Assembly (NCBI GenBank): GCA_023432235.1 | Contig: JAEYUX010000098.1 | Span: forward strand, 1-5,153 | DNA length: 5,153 nucleotides | Direction of reading: 5' to 3' | DNA from: Actinomycetes bacterium | Lineage (GTDB): Bacteria; Actinomycetota; Actinomycetes; Actinomycetales; Demequinaceae | In this document: positions 1 to 5,153 of the stretch, one piece after another | Layout of the letters: each line of letters starts with the position of its first letter | Numbering within the stretch: the first letter of the stretch is position 1 | Notes under the pieces: generated by a model | The model's database searches: none | The model's input: only the letters and a program-made list of their open reading frames with translations | What the model was told of the DNA's origin: nothing | Translations under genes and position numbers: made by a program

Positions 1-43
1 ACCATCGATTATGCGCGTGCCTTTGGGAAGGGCACAACGCGAG
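1..43. other. Left-edge intergenic stretch with imperfect hairpin
   Basis: This is the short non-coding segment downstream of the aldo/keto reductase stop. Positions 17-35 form an inverted repeat: GTGCCTTT, loop GGG, AAGGGCAC. Read as + strand RNA it gives an 8-bp stem with one G-U wobble; read as minus strand RNA it has one C-A mismatch. Neither side is followed by a T-run, so it is at best a weak terminator for the reductase. No start codon with a ribosome binding site, and no recognisable protein end, can be supported in these bases. Confidence 0.3.
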
Positions 44-1030
44 TCACCACTTCGCGTGAACGTGCTCGCGGATGGACTCGTTGTAAATGTGCGCGAGTTG
101 CGCCATCGTCGGCTCATCAAGCATCGGGAGATCACCCACGGCGGCGTTAACTCGCGCCTGTTCAATGGTGCGCGCGCCTGGAATCGTGGTGGTGACGCCG
201 GATTGGGTGAGCCATCTGAGCGCGAACTGCGCCGTTGTCCAGCCGTCAGGCGTCAGCGCCGCCACTTCACGTGCGGCCTTGACTCCAACTTCGTACGGCA
301 CACCCGAGAACGTCTCGCCAACGTCGAATGCCTCACCGTGGCGGTTGAAGCTCCGGTGATCATTCTCAGCAAAGGTGGTGTTCTCGTCGTAGCGGCCGGA
401 CAACAGGCCCGACGCGAGGGGCACCCGAGCGATCGTCGCGACCCCTGCCTCGTTTGCCTCACCGATCACTCGCTCAAGCGGCTTGCGGCGGAACACGTTG
501 ACGATGATCTGGATGGACGCGAGTCCGTCTTCGCCCAGCACCCGGAGAGCCTCGTCCACCTTCTCGACCGACACACCCCATGCCCGCACACGGCCCTCGT
601 CCACCAACACACGCAAGGCGTCGTAGGTGGTCGGGTCAAAGAGCACCTCGGTGGGAGGGCAGTGCAACTGGATGATGTCGAGAGTGTCGACCCCGAGGTT
701 CTCTCGTGATCGGTCAGTCCACGCACGGAACGCATCGAGCGTGTACGCCTCCGCGACATGCGGGTTCGCACGCCGGCCCATCTTGGTCGCAACCGTGAAC
801 GCATCGCGGTCAGGGCGCGAAGCGAGGAACGCACCCACGGCCTTCTCTGACCGGCCGTCGCCATAGACGTCGGCCGTGTCAAAGAAGGTGACCCCAGCGT
901 CGGCGGCTGCGGTGAGAATCTCGTGGGAACGCTGCTCATTGACATCGCCCCAGTCGCCGCCAAGTTGCCAGCAACCGAGCCCAATCTCGCTGATCGCGCG
1001 ACCAAGTCGCGGAACGTTCGACATTCTCAT
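44..1030 (-). CDS. Aldo/keto reductase (NADPH-dependent oxidoreductase)
   Basis: This is a complete 328-residue cytosolic aldo/keto reductase, a TIM-barrel enzyme that reduces aldehydes or ketones with NADPH; its substrate is not predictable. The N-terminus has the family pattern (LGRAISEIGLGCWQLGG, about residues 8-25). The catalytic tetrad is present: Asp51 and Tyr56 in FDTADVYG, Lys83 in ATKMG, and His123 in QLHCP. The C-terminal cofactor phosphate-binding segment TTIPGARTIEQARVN lies at about 281-295. The length is normal for the family. The ATG at 1030 is chosen because GAGG (1037-1040) lies 6 nt upstream; a second ATG two codons in is less well spaced. The gene follows the NlpC/P60 gene by 26 nt on the same strand and is probably co-transcribed with it, though a palindrome across the upstream stop codon could reduce read-through. 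Family assignment is firm. The specific role (stress aldehyde detoxification or sugar metabolism) is only a guess. Confidence 0.95.
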   Translation of the reverse strand: MRMSNVPRLGRAISEIGLGCWQLGGDWGDVNEQRSHEILTAAADAGVTFFDTADVYGDGRSEKAVGAFLASRPDRDAFTVATKMGRRANPHVAEAYTLDAFRAWTDRSRENLGVDTLDIIQLHCPPTEVLFDPTTYDALRVLVDEGRVRAWGVSVEKVDEALRVLGEDGLASIQIIVNVFRRKPLERVIGEANEAGVATIARVPLASGLLSGRYDENTTFAENDHRSFNRHGEAFDVGETFSGVPYEVGVKAAREVAALTPDGWTTAQFALRWLTQSGVTTTIPGARTIEQARVNAAVGDLPMLDEPTMAQLAHIYNESIREHVHAKW

Positions 1031-1036
1031 GCCACA

Positions 1037-1040
1037 CCTC
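1037..1040 (-). promoter_or_regulatory. Shine-Dalgarno of the aldo/keto reductase gene
   Basis: The minus strand reads GAGG followed by TGTGGC and then ATG at 1030, a 6-nt spacer. This decides the first ATG over the in-frame ATG at 1024. The GAGG can also pair in a small stem, CTCG-TTAAGG-CGAG, so it may be partly masked. Confidence 0.6.
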
Positions 1041-1053
1041 GCCTTAACGAGAA

Positions 1054-1067
1054 GCGTCAGCTGACGC
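1054..1067. repeat. Perfect 14-bp palindrome over the NlpC/P60 stop codon
   Basis: GCGTCAGCTGACGC reads the same on both strands and contains the TGA stop of the peptidase gene (1057-1059). In minus-strand RNA it can form a 5-bp GC-rich stem with an AGCU loop, followed by UUCUCGUU, which resembles a weak intrinsic terminator or an mRNA-stabilising 3' hairpin between the two genes. As DNA it could equally be a dimeric regulator site. Its symmetry is seen directly; its function is inferred. Confidence 0.45.
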
Positions 1068-1710
1068 GAATGTAAACCGGGTTTGACTGCCAGATACCGC
1101 GGAACTGAATGGTCTTGCCAGAAGTAGGCGCGTCGATCTGCAGGTTGGGGCCCGCGTAGATGCCGACGTGTCCGGGAGTCACAATGATGTCGCCAGGCTG
1201 CGGGGTGTCCACGCGGGTGCCGACGCCGTAATAGGCACCGGACGAGCGCGGCAGCGAAATGCCGAACTGGCCATACACGTAGCTCACAAAGCCGGAGCAG
1301 TCGAAGCCCGTGGAGGGCGACGAGCCACCAGCGACGTACGGGTAACCGACGTACTTGGCTGCTTCGGCAACAATCGACGAGCCAGCGATCGCCTGCGCGA
1401 CATCTGCGCTATTGGCAACCGGGCGAGCCGACGAGCGGCGGACCGACTGCGCGGGCGGTGGCGGCGGCGGGTCGACCGTCACGGTCAGTGATGGAATCTC
1501 AACGGAGTATTCCGAGGATGCGTTGGCAGCGACAGGGGCGCCAATTTGCTCAACTTGGTTCGCGAACTCAGCGCCCTGAAGGGCCACTTGCTCTGCGTTT
1601 GGAGTCGCCGGCGATTTGCCGGTGATCGCGACGGCGGCCGCTCCCGATAGGGGAACCACAATCAGTGCAGCACCTGCTGACACCGCCATCGCGCGCGTCT
1701 TGGCGCGCAT
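1057..1710 (-). CDS. Secreted NlpC/P60 (C40) peptidoglycan peptidase
   Basis: This is a 217-residue exported cell-wall hydrolase. NlpC/P60 enzymes cleave peptide stems of peptidoglycan, usually D-gamma-Glu to meso-DAP or Lys-type bonds. Residues 1-28 form a Sec signal peptide: basic MRAKTR, hydrophobic AVSAGAALIVVPLSGAAA, and a likely cut after AVA-28. A low-complexity linker with six prolines (81-86) follows. The catalytic domain covers about 108-217, with nucleophile Cys138 in GFDCSGFVSYVYGQFG, PRSS at 154-157, QPGDI at 171-175, and His181 in PGHVGIYAG. The usual third residue (His of the IHAP motif) is Asp193 in QIDAPTSG, a variant I recall from actinobacterial relatives. No SH3, LysM or coiled-coil domain is present, so wall attachment must come from elsewhere. 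The ATG at 1710 is preferred because it starts a classic signal peptide and has GAGG 9 nt upstream. In-frame GTG 1764, ATG 1755, ATG 1746 and TTG 1725 are alternatives that would add up to 18 residues. Confidence 0.92.
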   Translation of the reverse strand: MRAKTRAMAVSAGAALIVVPLSGAAAVAITGKSPATPNAEQVALQGAEFANQVEQIGAPVAANASSEYSVEIPSLTVTVDPPPPPPAQSVRRSSARPVANSADVAQAIAGSSIVAEAAKYVGYPYVAGGSSPSTGFDCSGFVSYVYGQFGISLPRSSGAYYGVGTRVDTPQPGDIIVTPGHVGIYAGPNLQIDAPTSGKTIQFRGIWQSNPVYIRVS

Positions 1711-1719
1711 GTAGCCGTA

Positions 1720-1723
1720 CCTC
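1720..1723 (-). promoter_or_regulatory. Shine-Dalgarno supporting the 1710 start of the peptidase
   Basis: The minus strand reads GAGG, then TACGGCTAC, then ATG at 1710, a 9-nt spacer. The GTG at 1764 has no purine-rich element upstream. The TTG at 1725 has AAGGA about 8 nt upstream, so it remains the strongest competitor. Confidence 0.45.
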
Positions 1724-1779
1724 AAATTCCCGTTCCTTCCGCGCATCTTGCGCATTTGGACCACACGACCGATGTTCGC

Positions 1780-1794
1780 GCCACCCCCTGTGGC
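1780..1794 (-). repeat. Hairpin 2 of the peptidase leader
   Basis: The minus strand reads GCCAC-AGGGG-GTGGC, a perfect 5-bp stem with a 5-nt loop. It lies 69 nt upstream of the preferred start codon and 15 nt upstream of the earliest possible GTG start, so it is outside the coding region on any start choice. Confidence 0.45.
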
Positions 1795-1803
1795 TCACCG
1801 CCG

Positions 1804-1820
1804 TCGTGGACGTCCCACGA
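1804..1820 (-). repeat. Hairpin 1 of the peptidase leader
   Basis: The minus strand reads TCGTGG-GACGT-CCACGA, a perfect 6-bp stem with a 5-nt loop. It is not followed by a T-rich tract. It may be part of a structured 5' UTR or a dimer-binding operator. Confidence 0.45.
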
Positions 1821-1867
1821 GGTTCTTCCCTCTCAACTCGACTGGTCTACGGTACCTGATCGAAAGC

Positions 1868-2563
1868 CTACTTGGACCTCTGCTCAACGAACATGTGCCG
1901 CGCAGCGTCCCCGGGAATTTCTACGGTGCCGCGCTCAGTGGTGATCGAGATGCGTTCGCCGTGCCTCTCAAGAGTCACCGCTGCCCCTGGTAGAAGACCA
2001 ATTTCCACGGCAATGGTGAGGAAGTCGGCGAGGGTTTGAGGATTCTCCCCGATTCGTACGAGTGTGGCGCTGATCACGTCGTTTTCCACAGCCTCGAACA
2101 CGGAGATCTCGCGTGAGGGCTCGCGCCCGGATCCGGCCGACGCGATTCCCAGCTCCTCGAGGCCGGGAATCTGGTTGCCATACGGTGACACCGCAGGTTC
2201 GCCCAAGAGCTCCAACACACGCTTCTCAACGCGCTCACTCATCACGTGCTCCCACCGGCAAGCCTCGTCATGGACGTGAGGCAGATCGAGGCCGATGATG
2301 TCGGTGAGAAGGCGCTCCGCGAGGCGGTGCTTGCGCATGACCCGAACGGCCGTCTCCTCGCCTGCGGGCGTGAGTCGCAACGTGCGGTCAATATCGACGA
2401 TGACAAGGCCGTCCCGCTCCATGCGCGCAATCGTCTGAGACACCGTGGGCCCGGAGTGGCCAAGTTGCTCCGCAATGCGGGCGCGTAACGGCGGCACACC
2501 ATCCTCGATCAGCTCATAGATGGTGCGCAGATACATCTCTGTGGTGTCAATGAGGTCTGTCAC
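1868..2563 (-). CDS. ideR: Iron-dependent repressor, DtxR/IdeR family
   Basis: This 231-residue cytosolic regulator of the DtxR/IdeR group uses Fe(II) as co-repressor to shut off iron uptake and, in some actinobacteria, to activate iron storage. The N-terminal winged helix (1-64) opens with TDLIDTTEMYLRTIYEL, and its recognition helix SGPTVSQT (37-44) matches DtxR, including the DNA-contacting Ser37, Pro39 and Gln43. The dimer domain keeps both metal sites: Met10, Cys102, Glu105, His106, and His79, Glu83, His98. The two ancillary ligands from the SH3-like domain (Glu170 and Gln173 in DtxR) appear as Glu173 and Gln176 in ENPQ. The C-terminal SH3-like domain covers about 150-227. Cys102 favours iron over the Mn-sensing MntR branch, which lacks it. 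The start is GTG at 2563 and overlaps the ugd stop as GTGA, so translation is probably coupled. No TTAGGTTAGGCTAACCTAA-like iron box is visible in the window, so autoregulation is not supported. Confidence 0.95.
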   Translation of the reverse strand: MTDLIDTTEMYLRTIYELIEDGVPPLRARIAEQLGHSGPTVSQTIARMERDGLVIVDIDRTLRLTPAGEETAVRVMRKHRLAERLLTDIIGLDLPHVHDEACRWEHVMSERVEKRVLELLGEPAVSPYGNQIPGLEELGIASAGSGREPSREISVFEAVENDVISATLVRIGENPQTLADFLTIAVEIGLLPGAAVTLERHGERISITTERGTVEIPGDAARHMFVEQRSK

Positions 2564-3891
2564 TGGCTATGCCGTCCCATTCCTCGGTAGGTCCAACCGG
2601 CTGCGCGCCACGCCTCGGGGTCGAGGCAGTTGCGCGCGTCAATGATCAGACTGCCACGCACCACGCTCTTCGCGGCGACTGGATCGGCCTTCTTGAACTC
2701 ATCCCACTCGGTGGCGATCACAACGGCGTCAGCATCCGCGAGCGCCTCATTCATCGACGACGCATACGTGAGCGTGGGCCATAGCCGTGCGGCGTTGCCC
2801 ATCGCCTGAGGGTCATATACCTGGACCTTTGCGCCGCTGAGATGCAGTTTGCCCGCGACGTCGAGTGCGGGCGAGTCACGCACGTCATCACTGTTGGGCT
2901 TGAACGCTGCGCCAAGCACGGCCACACGCTTACCCGGCAATGAACCGCCAAGCTCTCGCGTCGTCAACTGCACCACGTGCTCGCGCCTGCGCATATTGAC
3001 GGTGTCCACTTCGCGGAGGAACGTGAGCGCCTGGTCCACGCCAAGTTCACCAGCCCGCGCCATAAACGCCCGGATGTCCTTCGGGAGGCAACCGCCACCA
3101 AATCCAAGTCCCGCACCCAAGAACTTGCGGCCGATGCGCTCGTCGTACCCAATGGCGTCCGCGAGCTCCACAACGTCGGCGCCTGCCGCTTCGCATACTT
3201 CCGCGATCGCATTGATAAAGGAGATCTTGGTGGCGAGGAAGGCGTTTGCAGACACCTTGACGAGTTCGGCGGTCGCAAGGTCGGTCACGAGGAAGGGCGT
3301 GGGCCGCGCGATGATGTCGCGGTACACCTCCCGCGCCACCTCTTCAATACGACCGGGGCGTTCCTTGTCGATGCCGAGCACGAGCCGGTCGGGGCGCAAC
3401 GTGTCCTCAACGGCGAAGCCCTCGCGGAGGAACTCCGGATTCCAGCCGAGTTGGGCATCGTCCCCTGCGGGAGAAAGCTCTCGCACTCGCGCTGCGAGCC
3501 GCGCGGCAGTCCCCACCGGCACTGTCGACTTACCCAAGATGACTGCGGGCTTGGTGATGAGGGGCGCGAGGGTCTCAATCGCGGCGTTGACAAAGGTGAG
3601 ATCTGCCGCGTACTCGCCCGAACGCTGCGGCGTGCCAACCCCGATGAAGTGAACGTCAGCGTCGGCCGCTTCACTCGCGTCCGTTGTAAAGCGAAGTCTG
3701 CCCGTTGCCACATGCTTGCTCAGCAGCTCGGGAAGGCCGGGCTCGTAGAACGGGACTTCTCCGCGCGACAGGCTCGCAACCTTGGCGGCATCGATGTCCA
3801 CCCCAATGACCTCGTGCCCGAGTTCCGCCATTCCGGCGGCGTGCGTGGCGCCGAGGTAGCCCGTCCCGAATACCGACACGCGCATGCTCAT
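2560..3891 (-). CDS. ugd: UDP-glucose 6-dehydrogenase
   Basis: This 443-residue cytosolic enzyme oxidises UDP-glucose to UDP-glucuronate with two NAD+ in two steps, supplying uronic acid for envelope polysaccharides and glycolipids. The N-terminal Rossmann fold has VFGTGYLG (7-14), with acidic Asp31 after the second strand (GVDID), which favours NAD+. KSTVPVGT is at 121-128. NPEFLREG (151-158) supplies acid residues of the active site. ELVKVSANAFLATKISF (209-225) carries conserved Lys212 and Asn216. Nucleophile Cys268 lies in GFGGGCLPKD (263-272), the actinobacterial form of GFGGSCFPKD. The C-terminal UDP-binding domain contains GAAFKPNSDDVRDSPA (327-342) and VYDPQA. Length is normal. GDP-mannose dehydrogenase is a related alternative, but the motifs fit Ugd better. 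The gene lies 9 nt after manA and overlaps the regulator gene by 4 nt. ATG 3891 has no Shine-Dalgarno; TAGTCT 6 nt upstream suggests a leaderless internal promoter. A second ATG lies at 3885. Confidence 0.94.
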   Translation of the reverse strand: MSMRVSVFGTGYLGATHAAGMAELGHEVIGVDIDAAKVASLSRGEVPFYEPGLPELLSKHVATGRLRFTTDASEAADADVHFIGVGTPQRSGEYAADLTFVNAAIETLAPLITKPAVILGKSTVPVGTAARLAARVRELSPAGDDAQLGWNPEFLREGFAVEDTLRPDRLVLGIDKERPGRIEEVAREVYRDIIARPTPFLVTDLATAELVKVSANAFLATKISFINAIAEVCEAAGADVVELADAIGYDERIGRKFLGAGLGFGGGCLPKDIRAFMARAGELGVDQALTFLREVDTVNMRRREHVVQLTTRELGGSLPGKRVAVLGAAFKPNSDDVRDSPALDVAGKLHLSGAKVQVYDPQAMGNAARLWPTLTYASSMNEALADADAVVIATEWDEFKKADPVAAKSVVRGSLIIDARNCLDPEAWRAAGWTYRGMGRHSQ

Positions 3892-3897
3892 GACGCA

Positions 3898-3903
3898 AGA
3901 CTA
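3898..3903 (-). promoter_or_regulatory. Candidate -10 box of a leaderless ugd promoter
   Basis: The minus strand reads TAGTCT, then six bases (TGCGTC), then the ugd ATG. This fits the actinobacterial TANNNT -10 pattern at the spacing where transcription would begin on the A of the start codon. The TAG of this box is also the manA stop codon. No convincing -35 is seen and there is no Shine-Dalgarno, so initiation by coupling from manA is the alternative. Confidence 0.4.
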
Positions 3904-5046
3904 GTGCGAGCGCGATGCCACCGATGCGACAACAGCCAGGCCCGTCACATCCAAGGTCGCTGCGCCGTCGGCGGCAGAAACGAACGCTGCTGCGCCGGCG
4001 TCAAGGGTGAGGGTCTCACCTTGGGTCGTCACTCGCGTCACGCCGTCGAGAGCAACCACGATGCGCGGCCCATCGGCGCACGTCGCCTCACCGTTTTCTA
4101 CGACGGTCAGTTCAAACTCATCGGCCTCGGTGGAGAGCACTCGCGCCGCGCCGTCAACGCGCGTATGCGGCACCAATGGATCGGTGTGCTCAAGCAAGGC
4201 GAGGTCGCGCAGCAGATCCGCGTTGACCGGTTTGTGGGTGAAGCCCGCGCGCACCACGTTGTCCGAGTTCGCCATGAGTTCAACGCACAGGCCGCTGATA
4301 TAGCAGTGCACCACTCCCGACGGCGTGAAGAGCGTCTCGCCAGGTTGCAGTGTGACGGCGTTCATCGCGAGCGCAACCAATGCGCCCGGATCGTCCGGGT
4401 GAATCGCAAGCGCGTCTCGCGCCACAGTGGCCGACGCTGACACACCGTTGGGCGCTTGGCTCACCTGGGCGACAGCCTCGGGATGGCTTTCGGTGAGCAC
4501 CACGTCGATGTACTCGTGAATGCCGTGCTCATCGATGAGCGCTGCGAGACCACGGGCGTCATCCCCGCCAATCGCGCGCAGGTCCGCTGCCACCGCGTCG
4601 GGCTCGCGGAACCCGGACAGCACCGTCACTTCGCTCAGCGCCAAGAGCATCTCGGGCTTATGCGAGGCGTCCTTATATGTTCTGTGCGGATCGTTGATGG
4701 CGAGGCCAGCCGCCTGCTCCTGCTCAAAGCCCTCGCGAGCGCGCTCAAGCGTGGGGTGCACCTGAATCGACAACGGCTGTGCAATCGCGAGCACCTTGAG
4801 CAGATAGGGCAAGCGCCCGTGCGTTTCTTCGCAGGATGCGCCGAGAGTCGCGACAGGATCCGCCGCGATCACCTCATCAAGTGGCCCCTGCTCCGTGATC
4901 GACGGCGCAACGGGGTGCGCACCCCACCAGGCCTCGGCATAAGGCGAGCCGTCAGGTTCAAATCCAAGCAAGCCGGGAATGGCGTCGGTCGAGCCCCAAT
5001 CGAACCGCTGCAGCGCGGGGGTCAGGAGCATCACGCACGACATCAT
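3901..5046 (-). CDS. manA: Mannose-6-phosphate isomerase, class I
   Basis: This 381-residue zinc enzyme interconverts fructose-6-P and mannose-6-P, feeding GDP-mannose synthesis or mannose catabolism in the cytosol. The N-terminus is typical: LLTPALQRFDWGS (7-19). The zinc ligands of type I isomerases are visible as Gln95 and His97 in SIQVHP, Glu132 in YKDASHKPEM (124-133), and His247 in TPSGVVHCYISG. The signature block continues as LCVELMANSDNVVRAGFTHKP (253-273) with active-site Arg266. The C-terminal cupin-like strands run to the end. The frame stays open to an ATG at 5106, but that would overlap the divergent serC by 30 nt and add a non-family N-terminus. GAGGG at 5051-5055 points to the adjacent ATG codons at 5046 or 5043; 5043 has the better 7-nt spacing and gives 380 residues. 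The next ATG (5031) matches the usual family start but has no ribosome site. It is the first gene of the manA-ugd-ideR group. Confidence 0.94.
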   Translation of the reverse strand: MMSCVMLLTPALQRFDWGSTDAIPGLLGFEPDGSPYAEAWWGAHPVAPSITEQGPLDEVIAADPVATLGASCEETHGRLPYLLKVLAIAQPLSIQVHPTLERAREGFEQEQAAGLAINDPHRTYKDASHKPEMLLALSEVTVLSGFREPDAVAADLRAIGGDDARGLAALIDEHGIHEYIDVVLTESHPEAVAQVSQAPNGVSASATVARDALAIHPDDPGALVALAMNAVTLQPGETLFTPSGVVHCYISGLCVELMANSDNVVRAGFTHKPVNADLLRDLALLEHTDPLVPHTRVDGAARVLSTEADEFELTVVENGEATCADGPRIVVALDGVTRVTTQGETLTLDAGAAAFVSAADGAATLDVTGLAVVASVASRSH

Positions 5047-5050
5047 GCCA

Positions 5051-5055
5051 CCCTC
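5051..5055 (-). promoter_or_regulatory. Shine-Dalgarno deciding the manA start
   Basis: The minus strand reads GAGGG-TGGC-ATG-ATG. It is 4 nt from the ATG at 5046 and 7 nt from the ATG at 5043, which rules out the 20-residue upstream extension as the main product. Confidence 0.6.
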
Positions 5056-5064
5056 AGCGAGCAC

Positions 5065-5070
5065 TAGATT
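5065..5070 (+). promoter_or_regulatory. Candidate -10 box of a leaderless serC promoter
   Basis: TAGATT is followed by GTGGGC and then the serC ATG. The six-base gap would put the transcription start on the first base of the start codon. No Shine-Dalgarno is present. The expected -35 position (about 5042-5047) shows no TTGACA-like sequence, which is common in high-GC actinobacterial promoters. Confidence 0.5.
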
Positions 5071-5076
5071 GTGGGC

Positions 5077-5153
5077 ATGACGGTTGAGCACACGATTCCC
5101 TCTCACTTGCTGCCGAAGGACGGACGTTTCGGTTCGGGTCCGTCCAAGGTGCG
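5077..5153 (+). CDS. serC: Phosphoserine aminotransferase, N-terminal fragment
   Basis: Only the first 25 codons plus two bases are inside the window; the gene runs off the right edge. The reading MTVEHTIPSHLLPKDGRFGS followed by GPSKVR matches the N-terminus of the actinobacterial branch of SerC, where IPxxLLPxDGRFGxGPSKVR is characteristic. The enzyme is PLP-dependent and converts 3-phosphohydroxypyruvate plus glutamate to O-phosphoserine, the second step of serine synthesis. The PLP lysine and the rest of the fold are outside the window. The gene is divergent from manA with 30 bp between start codons. It has no ribosome site and a -10-like TAGATT 6 nt upstream, so it is probably leaderless. 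The assignment rests on one short motif but that motif is distinctive. Confidence 0.85.
   Translation, partial: MTVEHTIPSHLLPKDGRFGSGPSKV

Larger units (their letters stand above)
1711..1867 (-). promoter_or_regulatory. 157-bp structured leader upstream of the NlpC/P60 gene
   Basis: This is the only sizeable non-coding gap between genes and must hold whatever promotes the peptidase gene unless it is read through from the regulator gene. Two hairpins lie side by side: 1804-1820 (6-bp stem TCGTGG/CCACGA, 5-nt loop) and 1780-1794 (5-bp stem GCCAC/GTGGC, 5-nt loop), separated by 9 nt. No T-run follows either, so they do not look like a simple terminator for the regulator gene. A loose -10 match (TACCGT, minus strand, about 1849-1854) lies upstream of both, without a convincing -35. 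That arrangement would place both hairpins in the 5' UTR. Actinobacterial NlpC/P60 and Rpf genes are often controlled by c-di-AMP riboswitches, but I do not see that riboswitch's conserved core here. Confidence 0.35.

Noticed and set aside
11..709. A 232-codon open frame on the + strand antisense to the aldo/keto reductase.
   Set aside because: Arg-rich composition and no recognisable domain; it is a shadow of the reductase gene.
1568..1798. A 76-codon minus-strand frame starting in the peptidase leader as a possible upstream ORF.
   Set aside because: It runs through the signal-peptide region in another frame, has no ribosome site and an Arg-rich shadow composition.
1711..1867. c-di-AMP (ydaO), FMN or cobalamin riboswitch upstream of the NlpC/P60 gene.
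   Set aside because: Short resemblances such as GGCGGTGAGCC and GAGGGAAGAACC exist, but the ordered conserved cores of these classes cannot be assembled. It is kept only as an unclassified structured leader.
1711..1867. Iron box (IdeR/DtxR operator) near the regulator or peptidase gene.
   Set aside because: No 19-bp sequence close to TTAGGTTAGGCTAACCTAA is visible in this gap or at the other gene junctions.
3326..3372. Strained or degenerate active site in Ugd because the catalytic motif is GGGCLPKD and not GGSCFPKD.
   Set aside because: This is the ordinary form in mycobacterial and related UDP-glucose dehydrogenases; the catalytic Cys, Lys and Asp are all present.
2977..4440. A 487-codon open frame on the + strand running antisense through ugd and manA.
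   Set aside because: It lies opposite two intact, well-conserved enzyme genes, its translation is rich in Arg, His and Val as expected for a high-GC antisense frame, and it shows no motif or ribosome site.
1..5153. A new defence, mobile or otherwise undescribed multi-gene system.
   Set aside because: Every sizeable coding region is an intact member of a known housekeeping family with uniform base composition. No direct repeats, transposase, integrase, toxin-antitoxin pair or CRISPR array is visible.

Overview
The window is a compact, GC-rich stretch (roughly 60-65% G+C by eye) from an actinomycete, most likely a member of the Micrococcales. The evidence is an IdeR/DtxR regulator with the complete actinobacterial metal-ligand set, a GFGGGCLPKD-type UDP-glucose dehydrogenase of the mycobacterial/actinobacterial kind, a SerC N-terminus ending in RFGSGPSKVR, GTG start use, and start codons without Shine-Dalgarno sequences but with TANNNT-like -10 boxes next to them. 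The exact genus cannot be read from the sequence.

Layout, right to left. At the right edge (5077-5153, + strand) are the first 25 codons of serC, running out of the window. Divergent from it, 30 bp away, starts a tight minus-strand group: manA (mannose-6-phosphate isomerase, 3901-5046), then ugd (UDP-glucose 6-dehydrogenase, 2560-3891) after a 9-nt gap, then an iron-dependent repressor of the DtxR/IdeR family (1868-2563) whose GTG start overlaps the ugd stop codon by 4 nt. A 157-bp non-coding leader (1711-1867) with two adjacent hairpins precedes a small secreted NlpC/P60 cell-wall peptidase (1057-1710). After a further 26 nt an aldo/keto reductase follows (44-1030). The first 43 bases hold only an imperfect hairpin.

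How the genes fit together. ManA links fructose-6-P to mannose-6-P and so to GDP-mannose. Ugd makes UDP-glucuronate. Both feed cell-envelope polysaccharide and glycolipid synthesis, and the secreted NlpC/P60 enzyme remodels peptidoglycan, so an envelope theme is plausible. The iron regulator sits inside this operon through translational coupling. Whether that reflects regulation or only conserved neighbourhood cannot be decided here. The aldo/keto reductase has no evident pathway link.

No mobile element, CRISPR array, tRNA, rRNA or defence system is visible. All the large genes look intact and belong to well-known families. The points of real interest are small ones: two start regions organised as leaderless promoters, one of them built over the manA stop codon; the structured leader of the peptidase gene; and a perfect 14-bp palindrome across the peptidase stop codon.
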